Below are positions 9,167-17,717 of a DNA stretch of 64,000 nt, in pieces (positions within the stretch are counted from its first letter, which is position 1; the number at the start of each line of letters is the position of its first letter). Below the pieces are notes generated by a model. That model did not search any database and was not told the origin of the DNA. It worked only from the letters and a program-made list of their open reading frames with translations. The position numbers and the translations under genes were made by a program. Origin of the DNA: Bacteroidales bacterium. GTDB lineage: Bacteria; Bacteroidota; Bacteroidia; Bacteroidales; F082. The stretch is taken from positions 1 to 64,000 of the forward strand of contig JAKIVD010000019.1 in the NCBI GenBank assembly GCA_021647205.1, read 5' to 3'.

Positions 9167-12100
9167 GCCTCTTCCAGAAATCCGTCCTGAACAAATACCT
9201 GAAAGAGCAGGATAAAACTGCTGCTCATTCGGCCTACGAAAAATACCGGGCTTATTTCCACAACCCGCAGATTCAGCAAAATATTCGGGAAAGCAAAGAG
9301 GAGCAATTCCAGGAGGGTTTTCTAAGGGAACTGTTTGTGGATATTTTTGGCTTTGTACTGAACCCGCAACCCGATTTCAACCTGACTACCGAGTTTAAAA
9401 ATGAGAAAGGGGCAAAAAAAGCGGATGGGGCCGTCCTGAAGGAAGGGAAAGCCATTGCCGTAATCGAACTGAAATCCACCAAAACCAAAGACCTCGAATC
9501 CATCCGGCAACAGGCCTTCGATTACAAAGCCAATCAGACCGGCTGTGTGTATGTGATTACTTCCAACTTTCAAAAACTCCGGTTTTACATTAATGATGCG
9601 GTTGAATTTGAGGAATTCGATTTGTTTATTCTTTCGGAAGAACGCTTCGAGGTACTTTTTCTGTGCCTGAACAGCGAAAATCTGCTTTCGGACCTGCCAC
9701 TGAAAATCAAGAATGCTTCCCTCCTCGAAGAAGAGCAGATTACTAAGAAGTTTTATACCGATTATTCCCTTTTCAAGAAAGATCTGTTTGAAAGCATGGT
9801 CAGGCTCAATATGGAGATTGAAGGTGTTTCTAAACTGCTGCTGTACAAGAAAACCCAAAAGCTGCTCGACCGTTTCCTTTTCATCTTCTTTGCCGAAGAC
9901 CGGGGCCTGCTCCCTCCCAATTCTATTTCCCGGATGATTGAACGCTGGACAGCCTTAGAGGAGTTGGATGCCTACAAACCACTTTACGAGATCTACAAGC
10001 AGTATTTTGGATACCTGAACAAAGGCCGGCCGGGAAAGGTTCCGGCTGATGATATTCACGAATACAATGGCGGCCTCTTTCTGCCGGATGAATTGCTAGA
10101 TAAAATTGAAATCGAAGATGAGGTGTTGCTGAAACATACTTCCACCCTGACCAATTACGATTTTGATTCGAGTGTTGACGTCAATATCCTGGGACATATT
10201 TTTGAGCACAGCCTGAACGAAATTGAAAGTACCACTGCCGAGTTGGAAGGGATTGACTTTGACAAGCAAAAATCGAAGCGCAAAAAAGACGGGGTTTTCT
10301 ACACACCCAAATACATTACCAAATACATCGTTGATAATACCGTCGGGAAACTTTGCGAAGAAAAGAAAACGGAACTCGGGATCAGGGATGACGAATTTAC
10401 TCCCAGCCGGCAGAAAGCCACCAAAAAGAAGCTGCTGGCCGTTCTGGAAAAATACCGTTCCTGGCTGCTCGAACTCACCATTTGCGATCCGGCTTGCGGT
10501 TCCGGTGCGTTTCTGAACCAGGCCCTGGAATTTCTGATTAGCGAGCACCACTACATTGACGAGCTCAATGCCAGGCTTTTTGGCAGCACCATGGTTTTCC
10601 GGGATGTGGAGAACCAGATATTGGAGAACAACATTTTTGGCGTGGACATCAACGAAGAAAGTGTGGACATTGCACGCTTATCCCTTTGGCTGCGCACTGC
10701 CCAACGGGGACGCAAACTCACCACGCTGAACAAAAACATCAAATGCGGAAACTCCCTGATTGATGACCCGGAGGTGGCCGGTGACAAGACTTTTAAATGG
10801 GAAGAAGAATTTCCTGAAGTATTTGAAAAGGGCGGCTTTGATGTGGTGATTGGGAACCCTCCTTATGTTTCAAATTGGACGTTATCTGAGACAAACAGGG
10901 ATATGGTATTATGGCTGAGTAAAAGATATAAGGAGGATTTAACAGGACATTGGGATTTGTTCATTTGTTTTATTTCAATTAGTCTAAATTATATGAAACC
11001 AGGTGGGTATAACTCATTCATACTCCCAACATCATTTTTAAAAGAAAAATATGGAAAACTTATAAGAGAAAAACTAATTAGTAAGAAAGAGTTGGTTGAA
11101 ATTATTGACTTTGGAGAAAATATAATTTTTGAAAATGTTGCCAGGCAAACATTTATTTATGTTGTAAGAAATAAAATAAATAAAGATAATAAGGTAAATA
11201 TTAAGTTTGGTATTGATAGTAAAGGAACATTCGTTCCACAACAATTTTTCAAAACTTTAAAAAACACAACATTTAAAACTACTGTTAAAGCCAAAGACAT
11301 AAAATTGTATCAGGAGTTAAATAAAGGGAGCTATAAACTAGGAGAATTAATGTGCATAAATGTTGGTGTTGTGGCACACTCAAAAAGTGATAGCCCAATA
11401 AAATTCAAAAAAGATGATGTAATTTACAATAGTTATCAAGATGGATTTAAAAAATACATTATTGGATCCAATCTAAGTAGATACTCCCTTGTTTTTGATA
11501 ATCAATTTATTGATTATAATTCAAATGCAGAATACTTTCATAGACCAAAATTCAAATTACTGTTTGAAAATGAAAAAATAATTGTTCGAAGAACAAGTGG
11601 AAATAATAACTCAATAATTGGTTATTATGATAATGAAGAATATTATAGCAATGATAGTATGACCCATTTAATCAGATGGGATAAGCATGTTCTGGATTAT
11701 CAAAAACCTGATAAAAAATGGCACATTAATATTGATGATGAAATTAATATACAATACATTTTGGCAATAATATGCTCAAAACTCATGACATACTATTTTA
11801 GTAAATTTCTAAGTACTGATACCTTGCAAGGAGCTTATTCAAGCATATATCCAGAAGATTTGCGTGATTTACCAATCAAAAAAAATAATATAGAAAATCA
11901 AAGATTATTTAGTCGAAAAGTTGAGCAATTGCAATCTGTTAGAAGACTTTTCAACAGTATTGGTTCTAAATTTATTTTATTTATACAATCTCGCGCGAAA
12001 TTTGACAGAATTAGCAAAAAACTCCAAAACTGGCACAATCTTGAATTTGGAGATTTCATCAAAGAGCTCAACAAAGCCATTAAAAAATCCGGAGGGGAAA

Positions 12101-12270
12101 AACTGAGCAAAACAGATGAAATGGAATGGATGGAAGTTTTTGAAGCCAAAAAAGCCGAAGCCCAATCCCTCAAAGCCGAAATCGACCAAACCGACAAAGA
12201 AATCGACCAAATGGTTTATGCCTTGTATGGCCTGACGGAAGAGGAGATTGGGATAGTGGAGGGATCGTAA
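9163..12270 (+). CDS. Type IIG restriction-modification enzyme (fused endonuclease and N6-adenine methyltransferase)
   Basis: A 1035-residue single-chain enzyme. The N-terminal nuclease domain has a PD-(D/E)XK pattern: D88 in KADGAV, then E102-x-K104 in AVIELKS. A helical linker follows. The gamma-class adenine methyltransferase domain has the SAM motif DPACGSGAF starting at D442, FGVDINEESVDIARLSLW about 60 residues later, and catalytic NPPY at 565-568. The C-terminal third should be the target-recognition domain, closed by a coiled-coil-like tail. It should methylate adenine in a short asymmetric site and cleave nearby. The DNA from about 10865 to 12010 is much more AT-rich than the flanking coding sequence, as if the recognition domain had been exchanged. 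It follows the FRG gene with a 4-base overlap. Confidence 0.9.
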   Translation: MSLFQKSVLNKYLKEQDKTAAHSAYEKYRAYFHNPQIQQNIRESKEEQFQEGFLRELFVDIFGFVLNPQPDFNLTTEFKNEKGAKKADGAVLKEGKAIAVIELKSTKTKDLESIRQQAFDYKANQTGCVYVITSNFQKLRFYINDAVEFEEFDLFILSEERFEVLFLCLNSENLLSDLPLKIKNASLLEEEQITKKFYTDYSLFKKDLFESMVRLNMEIEGVSKLLLYKKTQKLLDRFLFIFFAEDRGLLPPNSISRMIERWTALEELDAYKPLYEIYKQYFGYLNKGRPGKVPADDIHEYNGGLFLPDELLDKIEIEDEVLLKHTSTLTNYDFDSSVDVNILGHIFEHSLNEIESTTAELEGIDFDKQKSKRKKDGVFYTPKYITKYIVDNTVGKLCEEKKTELGIRDDEFTPSRQKATKKKLLAVLEKYRSWLLELTICDPACGSGAFLNQALEFLISEHHYIDELNARLFGSTMVFRDVENQILENNIFGVDINEESVDIARLSLWLRTAQRGRKLTTLNKNIKCGNSLIDDPEVAGDKTFKWEEEFPEVFEKGGFDVVIGNPPYVSNWTLSETNRDMVLWLSKRYKEDLTGHWDLFICFISISLNYMKPGGYNSFILPTSFLKEKYGKLIREKLISKKELVEIIDFGENIIFENVARQTFIYVVRNKINKDNKVNIKFGIDSKGTFVPQQFFKTLKNTTFKTTVKAKDIKLYQELNKGSYKLGELMCINVGVVAHSKSDSPIKFKKDDVIYNSYQDGFKKYIIGSNLSRYSLVFDNQFIDYNSNAEYFHRPKFKLLFENEKIIVRRTSGNNNSIIGYYDNEEYYSNDSMTHLIRWDKHVLDYQKPDKKWHINIDDEINIQYILAIICSKLMTYYFSKFLSTDTLQGAYSSIYPEDLRDLPIKKNNIENQRLFSRKVEQLQSVRRLFNSIGSKFILFIQSRAKFDRISKKLQNWHNLEFGDFIKELNKAIKKSGGEKLSKTDEMEWMEVFEAKKAEAQSLKAEIDQTDKEIDQMVYALYGLTEEEIGIVEGS
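10865..12010 (+). other. AT-rich block inside the type IIG gene
   Basis: Codon and base use change abruptly just after the NPPY codons and return near the RAKFDRISKK codons. The block is full of AAT, ATA and AAA codons while both flanks use GCC, CTG and CGG freely. It covers the end of the methyltransferase fold and the expected target-recognition domain. The limits are judged by eye. Confidence 0.6.
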
Positions 12271-12844
12271 AATGATTAAGACAAAAACATTTACTATCCA
12301 ACACATAACAACAAGAACACGCAAATGTTACTTTCTGAATGAACTATTTTATAACGGACTGTATTGAGATGGGCAAAACAACATTGAGTTGTGGATGTAC
12401 AGTTGTTCTGATCTAGAATGAAACCAAAGTTTCTAACAAATGATCAACTAGCTAATTCTGATAGAAATATTATTCCGTCTTCAACTCGTTTCTTTATCGT
12501 TGTAAGTTGAACCAAAGAAAATGTCCCTGAAGAACCGTGTGTTCCATCATTAAATTACAGGTCAAGCCATTTACTTGACTTTGTTCTAAGCTGCGGCGTT
12601 GAATTATTTTTTAGGGTGGTATTGGAATGTCCATGATTCGGTAAAAAAAGAGAAATTGTAAAACCCTGAAAATAAATACGTATCTTTGCAAAAATTTAGA
12701 TTTGAAAATTTGCGTTATTGTCAACTAATTCACCGCTCGTATTAGTTTATCACTACTCTCCTTTTTAAATCCTATTTTTAAACTTTTTAGTAAAAACAAA
12801 GTAAAAGCTTTGTAAAAATAATGTATAATTAAAATTTTAAGAAA
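12271..12844. other. 574-bp intergenic region
   Basis: No gene seen between the R-M enzyme and the RRM gene. The first 350 bases hold nothing I can name and may be decayed sequence. The last part contains a promoter candidate (12655-12688) and a long AT-rich leader of about 150 bases before the RRM start codon. Confidence 0.5.
12655..12688 (+). promoter_or_regulatory. Bacteroidota-type promoter for the RNA-binding gene cluster
   Basis: ATTG at 12655-12658 and TATCTTTG at 12681-12688 match the -33/-7 pattern (TTTG, about 20 bases, TAnnTTTG) with a slightly long 22-base spacer. Transcription would start near 12694, leaving a leader of about 150 bases before the RRM protein. Long leaders are usual for cold-induced mRNAs. 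Confidence 0.5.
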
Positions 12845-13096
12845 ATGAACATTTATGTAGGAAACCTTAATTTTAAGGTAGAAGAAAGTGACCTGACAAG
12901 AGTATTTGAAGAATTTGGTACTGTCAGTTCTTGTAACATCATCACAGACAAATACAGTGGCAGAAGCAAAGGTTTTGGTTTTGTAACGATGGACAACGAT
13001 GAAGAAGGGAACAAAGCAATCCAGGAATTGAATGGTACCACATTGGAAGACAGAGAAATGGTGGTAAACGAGGCCAGGCCCAAAAAAGAATACTAA
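12845..13096 (+). CDS. Single-RRM RNA-binding protein
   Basis: An 83-residue protein made of one RNA recognition motif. RNP2 is IYVGNL at residues 3-8 and RNP1 is KGFGFVTM at about 41-48, with the aromatic residues for base stacking present. A short basic tail ends PKKEY. Such glycine-poor bacterial RRM proteins bind single-stranded RNA and are usually linked with cold or stress responses. It is followed 22 bases later by a cold-shock protein gene and shares its promoter, which supports a role in RNA handling at low temperature. Confidence 0.92.
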   Translation: MNIYVGNLNFKVEESDLTRVFEEFGTVSSCNIITDKYSGRSKGFGFVTMDNDEEGNKAIQELNGTTLEDREMVVNEARPKKEY

Positions 13097-13118
13097 ACCA
13101 AAGTGACAATATTTTATT

Positions 13119-13319
13119 ATGACACAAGGAAAAGTAAAATGGTATAATGAAGTCAAAGGTTATGGCTTCATTGAATCGGAAACAGGTGAGGATATTTTTG
13201 TTCACCGGACCGGTTTGGTTAATTCATACGACGGGCTTGAACCTGAGCAAACCGTTGTTTTTGAAATCAAACAAGGCGACAAAGGACTGGTTGCTGTTGA
13301 CGTAAAGCCGGCAGAATAA
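13119..13319 (+). CDS. Cold-shock protein, CspA family
   Basis: A 66-residue, single cold-shock domain with VKWYNEVKGYGFIES (RNP1 KGYGFI) and DIFVH (RNP2), the normal length for the family. It binds single-stranded nucleic acid as an RNA chaperone. It lies between an RRM gene and a second, longer cold-shock-domain gene. A hairpin at 13353-13381 lies between this gene and the next and may end part of the transcripts. Confidence 0.95.
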   Translation: MTQGKVKWYNEVKGYGFIESETGEDIFVHRTGLVNSYDGLEPEQTVVFEIKQGDKGLVAVDVKPAE

Positions 13320-13352
13320 GTTCCGGAACCGCTGTTTCAGGGAATTATTATT

Positions 13353-13381
13353 GAAGGGGCATGAACTGTTCATGACCCTTC
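13353..13381 (+). terminator. Hairpin after the cold-shock gene
   Basis: GAAGGGGCATGAA (13353-13365) pairs with TTCATGACCCTTC (13369-13381) apart from one mismatch, with a 3-base loop. There is no T-run, so it may be an RNA-stabilising or attenuating hairpin rather than a full terminator. Confidence 0.5.
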
Positions 13382-13416
13382 AAACAATCTAATTACTAAT
13401 AAAGTACATTTAACTT

Positions 13417-13869
13417 ATGGGTAGATCGCAGGAAACATTCAACAAAAAGGAAGTCAGAAATAAAAAGGAAAAGAAGCGTAAAGAAAAAGAGAAGAAGAGG
13501 CTTGCCCGAAAAGAAAATGAGAAAAAGGGCAGCATGGACGACATGATTGCCTACGTTGACGAAAATGGAATGTTAACTTCAACTCCGCCGGATCCCACCA
13601 AGAAAAAGGATGTTAAATTAGAGGATATTGAAATAGGTATCCCTAAACGCGAAGCCCTCGAAGACATTGATCCCGTAAGAAAGGGAATTGTTTCTTTTTT
13701 TAACGACTCAAAAGGTTATGGGTTTATCAAAGACTCCGAAACAAAGGAAAGTGTCTTTGTTCATGCCAATAATTTGCTTGAAGAAATAAAGGAAGGCAAT
13801 GTGGTGAGCTACGAAGTGGAAATGGGGCATAAAGGCCCTTCCGCAATAAAAGTCAAGCTTTTTAAGTAG
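13417..13869 (+). CDS. Cold-shock-domain protein with basic N-terminal extension
   Basis: A 150-residue protein. Residues 8-37 are an extremely Lys/Arg/Glu-rich charged helix, then a linker. The cold-shock domain spans about 87-150 with GIVSFFNDSKGYGFIKD (RNP1) and SVFVHANNL (RNP2). This arrangement is common in Bacteroidota and is probably an RNA chaperone in which the charged extension adds RNA or ribosome affinity. It is the third gene of the cluster and is closed by a strong terminator. Confidence 0.9.
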   Translation: MGRSQETFNKKEVRNKKEKKRKEKEKKRLARKENEKKGSMDDMIAYVDENGMLTSTPPDPTKKKDVKLEDIEIGIPKREALEDIDPVRKGIVSFFNDSKGYGFIKDSETKESVFVHANNLLEEIKEGNVVSYEVEMGHKGPSAIKVKLFK

Positions 13870-13894
13870 CTTTTAATCAGCGGCCTTTTGGTTT

Positions 13895-13931
13895 AAACCC
13901 TGCATGGTGAAAATACCGTGCAGGGTTTTTT
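13895..13931 (+). terminator. Rho-independent terminator
   Basis: AAACCCTGCA (13895-13904) pairs with TGCAGGGTTT (13919-13928), followed by T residues. It ends the RNA-binding gene cluster. Confidence 0.85.
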
Positions 13932-14028
13932 AATGTTCGGTTTGGCAGCTTTAAAATGGCCGGGTGGACAGCCGCCGGTCCGGGAATCAGTGCCCGCTTA
14001 TATTAAACAGGATCAGGGAAGCGAAAAA

Positions 14029-14502
14029 TTAATTTTTCAGGCTCCGGTACAGCCCCTCGCCGGCATCTTCCAGCAAATCCAGAACCAGTTCGAATCCGGC
14101 ATCGCCGCCATAATAGGGGTCGGGGATGTGGTCGTAGGAAAAGGCCCGCGAAAAATCTGTCATCATACAGAGCTTCTTCTCATCTTCGGCATGTCGTGCC
14201 ATTTGCCGCAGCTCCCTCAGGTTGTCCTTGTCCATGGCAACTATCATATCGAATTTATCGAAATCAACAGGCGGGTGAAAAGGCCTTGAAATGGAAGTAA
14301 GTTGATAAGCTCTTTTTTCGGCATGTTTCCGCATTCGGGCATCTGCCGGCTCCCCGGCATGATAGGCATAGGTTCCTGCCGAGTCAACCTCAAACAATTC
14401 TTCAACCCCTTTGTCCTTTATAATTTTCTTAAAAACAGCTTCAGCGCTTGGCGACCGGCAAATATTTCCCAGGCACACGAACAATATTTTGGTTTTCTTC
14501 AT
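14029..14502 (-). CDS. Low-molecular-weight protein tyrosine phosphatase
   Basis: I start at 14502 (MKKTKILFV), giving 157 residues, the family length. The longer frame to 14565 runs through a -7 box (TATTTTTG, 14526-14533 minus strand). The catalytic P-loop CLGNICRS places the nucleophile at C10 and Arg at R16. The general acid is D128 in DPYYGG. It dephosphorylates phosphotyrosine in the cytoplasm, in many bacteria acting on exopolysaccharide tyrosine kinases, though no such kinase is in the window. It stands alone. Confidence 0.95.
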   Translation of the reverse strand: MKKTKILFVCLGNICRSPSAEAVFKKIIKDKGVEELFEVDSAGTYAYHAGEPADARMRKHAEKRAYQLTSISRPFHPPVDFDKFDMIVAMDKDNLRELRQMARHAEDEKKLCMMTDFSRAFSYDHIPDPYYGGDAGFELVLDLLEDAGEGLYRSLKN

Positions 14503-14728
14503 TTTGTTGACAGTATGCTTTCCGGCAAAAATATAACAGAAACAAATACCCTCCGCGCAAACCAAGCTTTACATTTGTAAGAACAGCTTGCTTTCAATAG
14601 TTTAAACAACAAGCTTCCCCAAAGCCCTGAAACCCGGAAAAGTTAACAGGCTAATTCACATAGTTTAAGCTCATTGCCAAATTCGTGTGCCAAGAAAAAA
14701 TTACGGGGGCATTTACTTTAAGTTTTTC

Positions 14729-14756
14729 TTGCAATCAGCTTAATTTTATAGCTTTG
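14729..14756 (+). promoter_or_regulatory. Promoter of ptb-buk
   Basis: TTG at 14729-14731 and TAGCTTTG at 14749-14756 fit the Bacteroidota promoter pattern with a short spacer of 17 bases. This gives a leader of about 40 bases before ptb. The 300-base gap between the phosphatase and ptb holds this and the phosphatase promoter and nothing else I can identify. Confidence 0.55.
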
Positions 14757-14803
14757 CAGGTACAACTGCTGTTGAGGTAACCGTAGCTAAAACACTTAAA
14801 ACC

Positions 14804-15700
14804 ATGATAAAAAACCTGGCGTCTTTAGTTGAGCGCGCAAAAAATAAAAGAAAAAGAAAGATTGCCGTGGCCTCTGCCGGCGACATCCACGTTTTGGACG
14901 CCATTTCCATCGCTGTGGAAAAAGATATTGTTGAACCCATTTTTGTTGGTGATGAAGAGAAAATCAGGGAAATCTGCAAAAAGATTGGTTTCGACATCAG
15001 CCCGTTTGAAATAATCAATGTACCCGACAAACAGCAGGCCTCAGTAAAAGCGGTCGAACTCATCAAAAAAGGGAAAGCCGAAATACTGATGAAAGGGCTG
15101 GTCAGCACCGGCATATTGCTGAAAGCTGTTTTGGACAAAGACAACGGTCTGAGGAAGGGTGCCTTACTGAGCCACGTTGCCATTTTTGAAACACCCTATT
15201 ACCATAAACTACTGGGTGTTACCGATGCAGCCATGAATGTAAAGCCTGATTTAGTTGAGAAAATAGGAATCATTAAAAATGCGATTGAAGTTTTTCACCG
15301 CCTTGACAACCCCAATCCCAAAGTGGCCATTGTGGGCTCAGTGGAAACCATCAATCCGAAAATGGAGGCCACCATGCATGCTGCAACCATTTCGATGATG
15401 AATTACCGCAAACAAATAACAGGGTGCATCATCGACGGCCCGCTGGCCATCGACGGCGCCGTTTCGAAAGCTGCTTCCGAGGTCAAGAACATTACCAGCG
15501 ACGTGACCGGTGATGTGGATTTAATTCTTGCACCTAACATTGACGGGGCAAATATTCTATACAAAACCATGAATTTTCTGGGCGGGGCAGTGGCCGCAGC
15601 GGTCATCATGGGTGCCAAAGTACCGATAGTCCTTACTTCCAGGGGCGATACCGAAAAAAGCAAGTTTTTGTCCATCGCCCTTGCCGCAGCCATTGCTTAA
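14804..15700 (+). CDS. ptb: Phosphate butyryltransferase
   Basis: A 298-residue member of the phosphate acetyl/butyryltransferase family, of the length typical for Ptb. Recognisable are VASAGDIHVLDAI near the start, ILMKGLVSTGILLKAVL, the conserved LLSHVAIFE, and GPLAIDGAVSK with DLILAPNIDGANILYK toward the C-terminus. It converts butyryl-CoA and phosphate to butyryl phosphate and CoA in the cytoplasm, possibly using branched-chain acyl-CoAs too. The butyrate kinase gene follows 36 bases later, which makes the assignment firm. Confidence 0.95.
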   Translation: MIKNLASLVERAKNKRKRKIAVASAGDIHVLDAISIAVEKDIVEPIFVGDEEKIREICKKIGFDISPFEIINVPDKQQASVKAVELIKKGKAEILMKGLVSTGILLKAVLDKDNGLRKGALLSHVAIFETPYYHKLLGVTDAAMNVKPDLVEKIGIIKNAIEVFHRLDNPNPKVAIVGSVETINPKMEATMHAATISMMNYRKQITGCIIDGPLAIDGAVSKAASEVKNITSDVTGDVDLILAPNIDGANILYKTMNFLGGAVAAAVIMGAKVPIVLTSRGDTEKSKFLSIALAAAIA

Positions 15701-15736
15701 TTTAACAAACAGCGCGCGAAACGCAACAGATTTCTC

Positions 15737-16813
15737 ATGGGCAAACCTCAGATTTTAGCCATCAACCCCGGTTCAACATCTACCAAAATTGCGGTGTTTA
15801 ACGGAACAAGCCCTGTGTTTATCCAAACCATCCGGCACAGTATCGAAGAATTGGCGGACTTTAAAATCGTTACCGACCAGTTTCAGTTTCGCAAGGAACT
15901 GATACTGAAAAAGCTGGGGGAAGCCCATATCCGGCTTGAGTCGATTAAGTTGGTCATGGGACGGGGCGGTTTGTTGAAACCGGTTAAATCGGGTGTGATT
16001 GCCGTCAACGCTAAAATGATTGCCGACCTGAAACATTGCACCTATGGGGAACATGCCAGCAATTTGGGCGGATTGCTTGCCAGCGATATTGCCCAATTGC
16101 TACCCGATGCGAGCGCCTATATCGCAAACCCTGTCGTAGTTGACGAGTTTACCGACCTGGCCCGGATTTCGGGACACCCCCTTTTTCCGAGGCGCTCCAT
16201 CTTTCACGCTTTAAACCAGAAAGCCGTAGCCCGCCAACATGCCAGGTCAATTTTGCGGAAGTACGAAGAGCTCAACCTGATTGTCGTCCATCTTGGTGGC
16301 GGGATTACCGTAGGTGCCCACCACAAAGGGCGCGTGGTTGACGTGAACCAGGGGCTGGACGGTGACGGCCCTTTTTCGCCCGAACGCAGCGGGACATTGC
16401 CAATGGGTGACATTATCAGGGCTTGTTACAGTGGAAAACACACCGAGAAGGAAGTCCTTAAAATGATTACCGGAAAAGGCGGGCTGGTTGCCTACCTTGA
16501 TACGAACAGCGCATACCAGGTTGAACAAAGGGCTGCCGATGGTGATAAATATGCCAAAATGATTTACGACGCCATGGCCTACCAGGTAGCCAAAGAAGTG
16601 GGTGCAATGGGTGCGGTGCTCGCTTTCCAGATTGATGGAATTCTGATTACCGGCGGTATTGCCCACGACAAATACTTCGTGAACGAAATCACTGCTTACA
16701 TTCACCGGCTCGCACCCGTACACATTTATCCCGGCGAGGATGAAATGCTGGCACTTGCCATGAACGGGTTACGGGTGTTGAAGGGAGAAACTGAAGCAAT
16801 GGTGTACCGTTAA
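15737..16813 (+). CDS. buk: Butyrate kinase
   Basis: A 358-residue acetate/propionate kinase superfamily protein. It opens ILAINPGSTSTKIAVF (phosphate-binding loop), has VMGRGGLLKPV, VVHLGGGITVGAHHKGRVVDV (adenosine/phosphate region) and ILITGGIAHDKYF near the end. The sequence matches butyrate kinase rather than acetate kinase, for example in the short N-terminus and GEHASNLGGLLA. It makes butyrate and ATP from butyryl phosphate, completing the pathway begun by ptb in the same operon. The organism therefore probably ferments to butyrate or branched-chain acids as well as acetate. Confidence 0.96.
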   Translation: MGKPQILAINPGSTSTKIAVFNGTSPVFIQTIRHSIEELADFKIVTDQFQFRKELILKKLGEAHIRLESIKLVMGRGGLLKPVKSGVIAVNAKMIADLKHCTYGEHASNLGGLLASDIAQLLPDASAYIANPVVVDEFTDLARISGHPLFPRRSIFHALNQKAVARQHARSILRKYEELNLIVVHLGGGITVGAHHKGRVVDVNQGLDGDGPFSPERSGTLPMGDIIRACYSGKHTEKEVLKMITGKGGLVAYLDTNSAYQVEQRAADGDKYAKMIYDAMAYQVAKEVGAMGAVLAFQIDGILITGGIAHDKYFVNEITAYIHRLAPVHIYPGEDEMLALAMNGLRVLKGETEAMVYR

Positions 16814-16972
16814 TTTTTATTCATTCTAAAAATTGGCCTTGCCGGCCGGCTTTGTTAAATAGTCTTAACTTTACGCGCTTAAAATTGTATGCAGATGAAG
16901 TTCCTTTAAACAGGCAGGTGAGCCTGTTTGTCTGTTCTCACGGGGAAAATGAATAATCAAAAAAAGCAACAA

Positions 16973-17497
16973 ATGAAAAAGATTGTCGTGTTATTTTGGG
17001 GAAAAGCCGGTAACGTGGAACGTGCTGCCCGTAAGGTTTATGCTATGTTTAATGCTGATGAAACCGACATTTTTGATGTGGACAGTTTTGATGTCAGCAC
17101 CATCGAAAACTACAAGCTGATAATCTGGGGGGGCTCAACCATAGGCGCCGAAAGCTGGCTCGACACCAAAGCCAACAACGAATGGAACCGCTTTTTCAGA
17201 AATATTGAGCATTTTGACCTGAGCGGAAAATACATCGCATTTTTTGGACTGGGCGATCAGGTACTTTATCCTGAACATTTTGTTGACGGGCTGGGTGTGT
17301 TTAAAGAAGAGGCCGAAAAAGTAAATGGAAAAATTATCGGGCAATGGCCTGCTGACGGTTATAAATTCTCCGACTCTGACGGCCTGGCCGATGGCCGGTT
17401 TTTCGGCCTTGCACTTGACCTGGACAACCAGGATGAGCTGACCGGTGAGCGCATAAAAAAATGGACAGACCAGCTTAAAGCGGCAAGCGGATTGTAA
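16973..17497 (+). CDS. Flavodoxin-like electron carrier with unusual phosphate loop
   Basis: From the ATG at 16973 (MKKIVVLFWG) the protein has 174 residues, as for long-chain flavodoxins. An upstream in-frame codon at 16928 would add 15 polar residues. The flavodoxin fold is clear from LIIWGGSTIGAESWLD and YIAFFGLGDQVLYPEHFVDGL. The FMN phosphate loop, normally T-x-T-G-N-T, here reads WGKAGNVERAA and lacks the usual threonines. It presumably carries low-potential electrons in place of ferredoxin. A strong terminator follows. Confidence 0.88.
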   Translation: MKKIVVLFWGKAGNVERAARKVYAMFNADETDIFDVDSFDVSTIENYKLIIWGGSTIGAESWLDTKANNEWNRFFRNIEHFDLSGKYIAFFGLGDQVLYPEHFVDGLGVFKEEAEKVNGKIIGQWPADGYKFSDSDGLADGRFFGLALDLDNQDELTGERIKKWTDQLKAASGL

Positions 17498-17520
17498 AAA
17501 TTTGCGCAAACACACATTGG

Positions 17521-17551
17521 CCTGCCCCGAATCCGGGGCAGGTTTTTTTTT
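17521..17551 (+). terminator. Rho-independent terminator
   Basis: CCTGCCCCG (17521-17529) pairs perfectly with CGGGGCAGG (17534-17542) across a 4-base loop and is followed by nine T residues. It ends the flavodoxin transcript. Confidence 0.95.
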
Positions 17552-17717
17552 GAAGGATTATTGGTTATTGGAAAGGTGCCGAAGACGAGCCGTTGAAGAC
17601 TTTTATCTTTTAACTAACTTTCCCTTGTTGGTTAATATACCCGGCGCCCCCAAAAACTGCCTCTAAAATGTATATTTTTGCCGGGTTTGACGTTCTCACA
17701 AAGAAGAAACCCCTTTT

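Noticed and set aside
12271-12654. Possible missing third component of the FRG/type IIG system
   Set aside because: No open frame of useful length or coding character on either strand.
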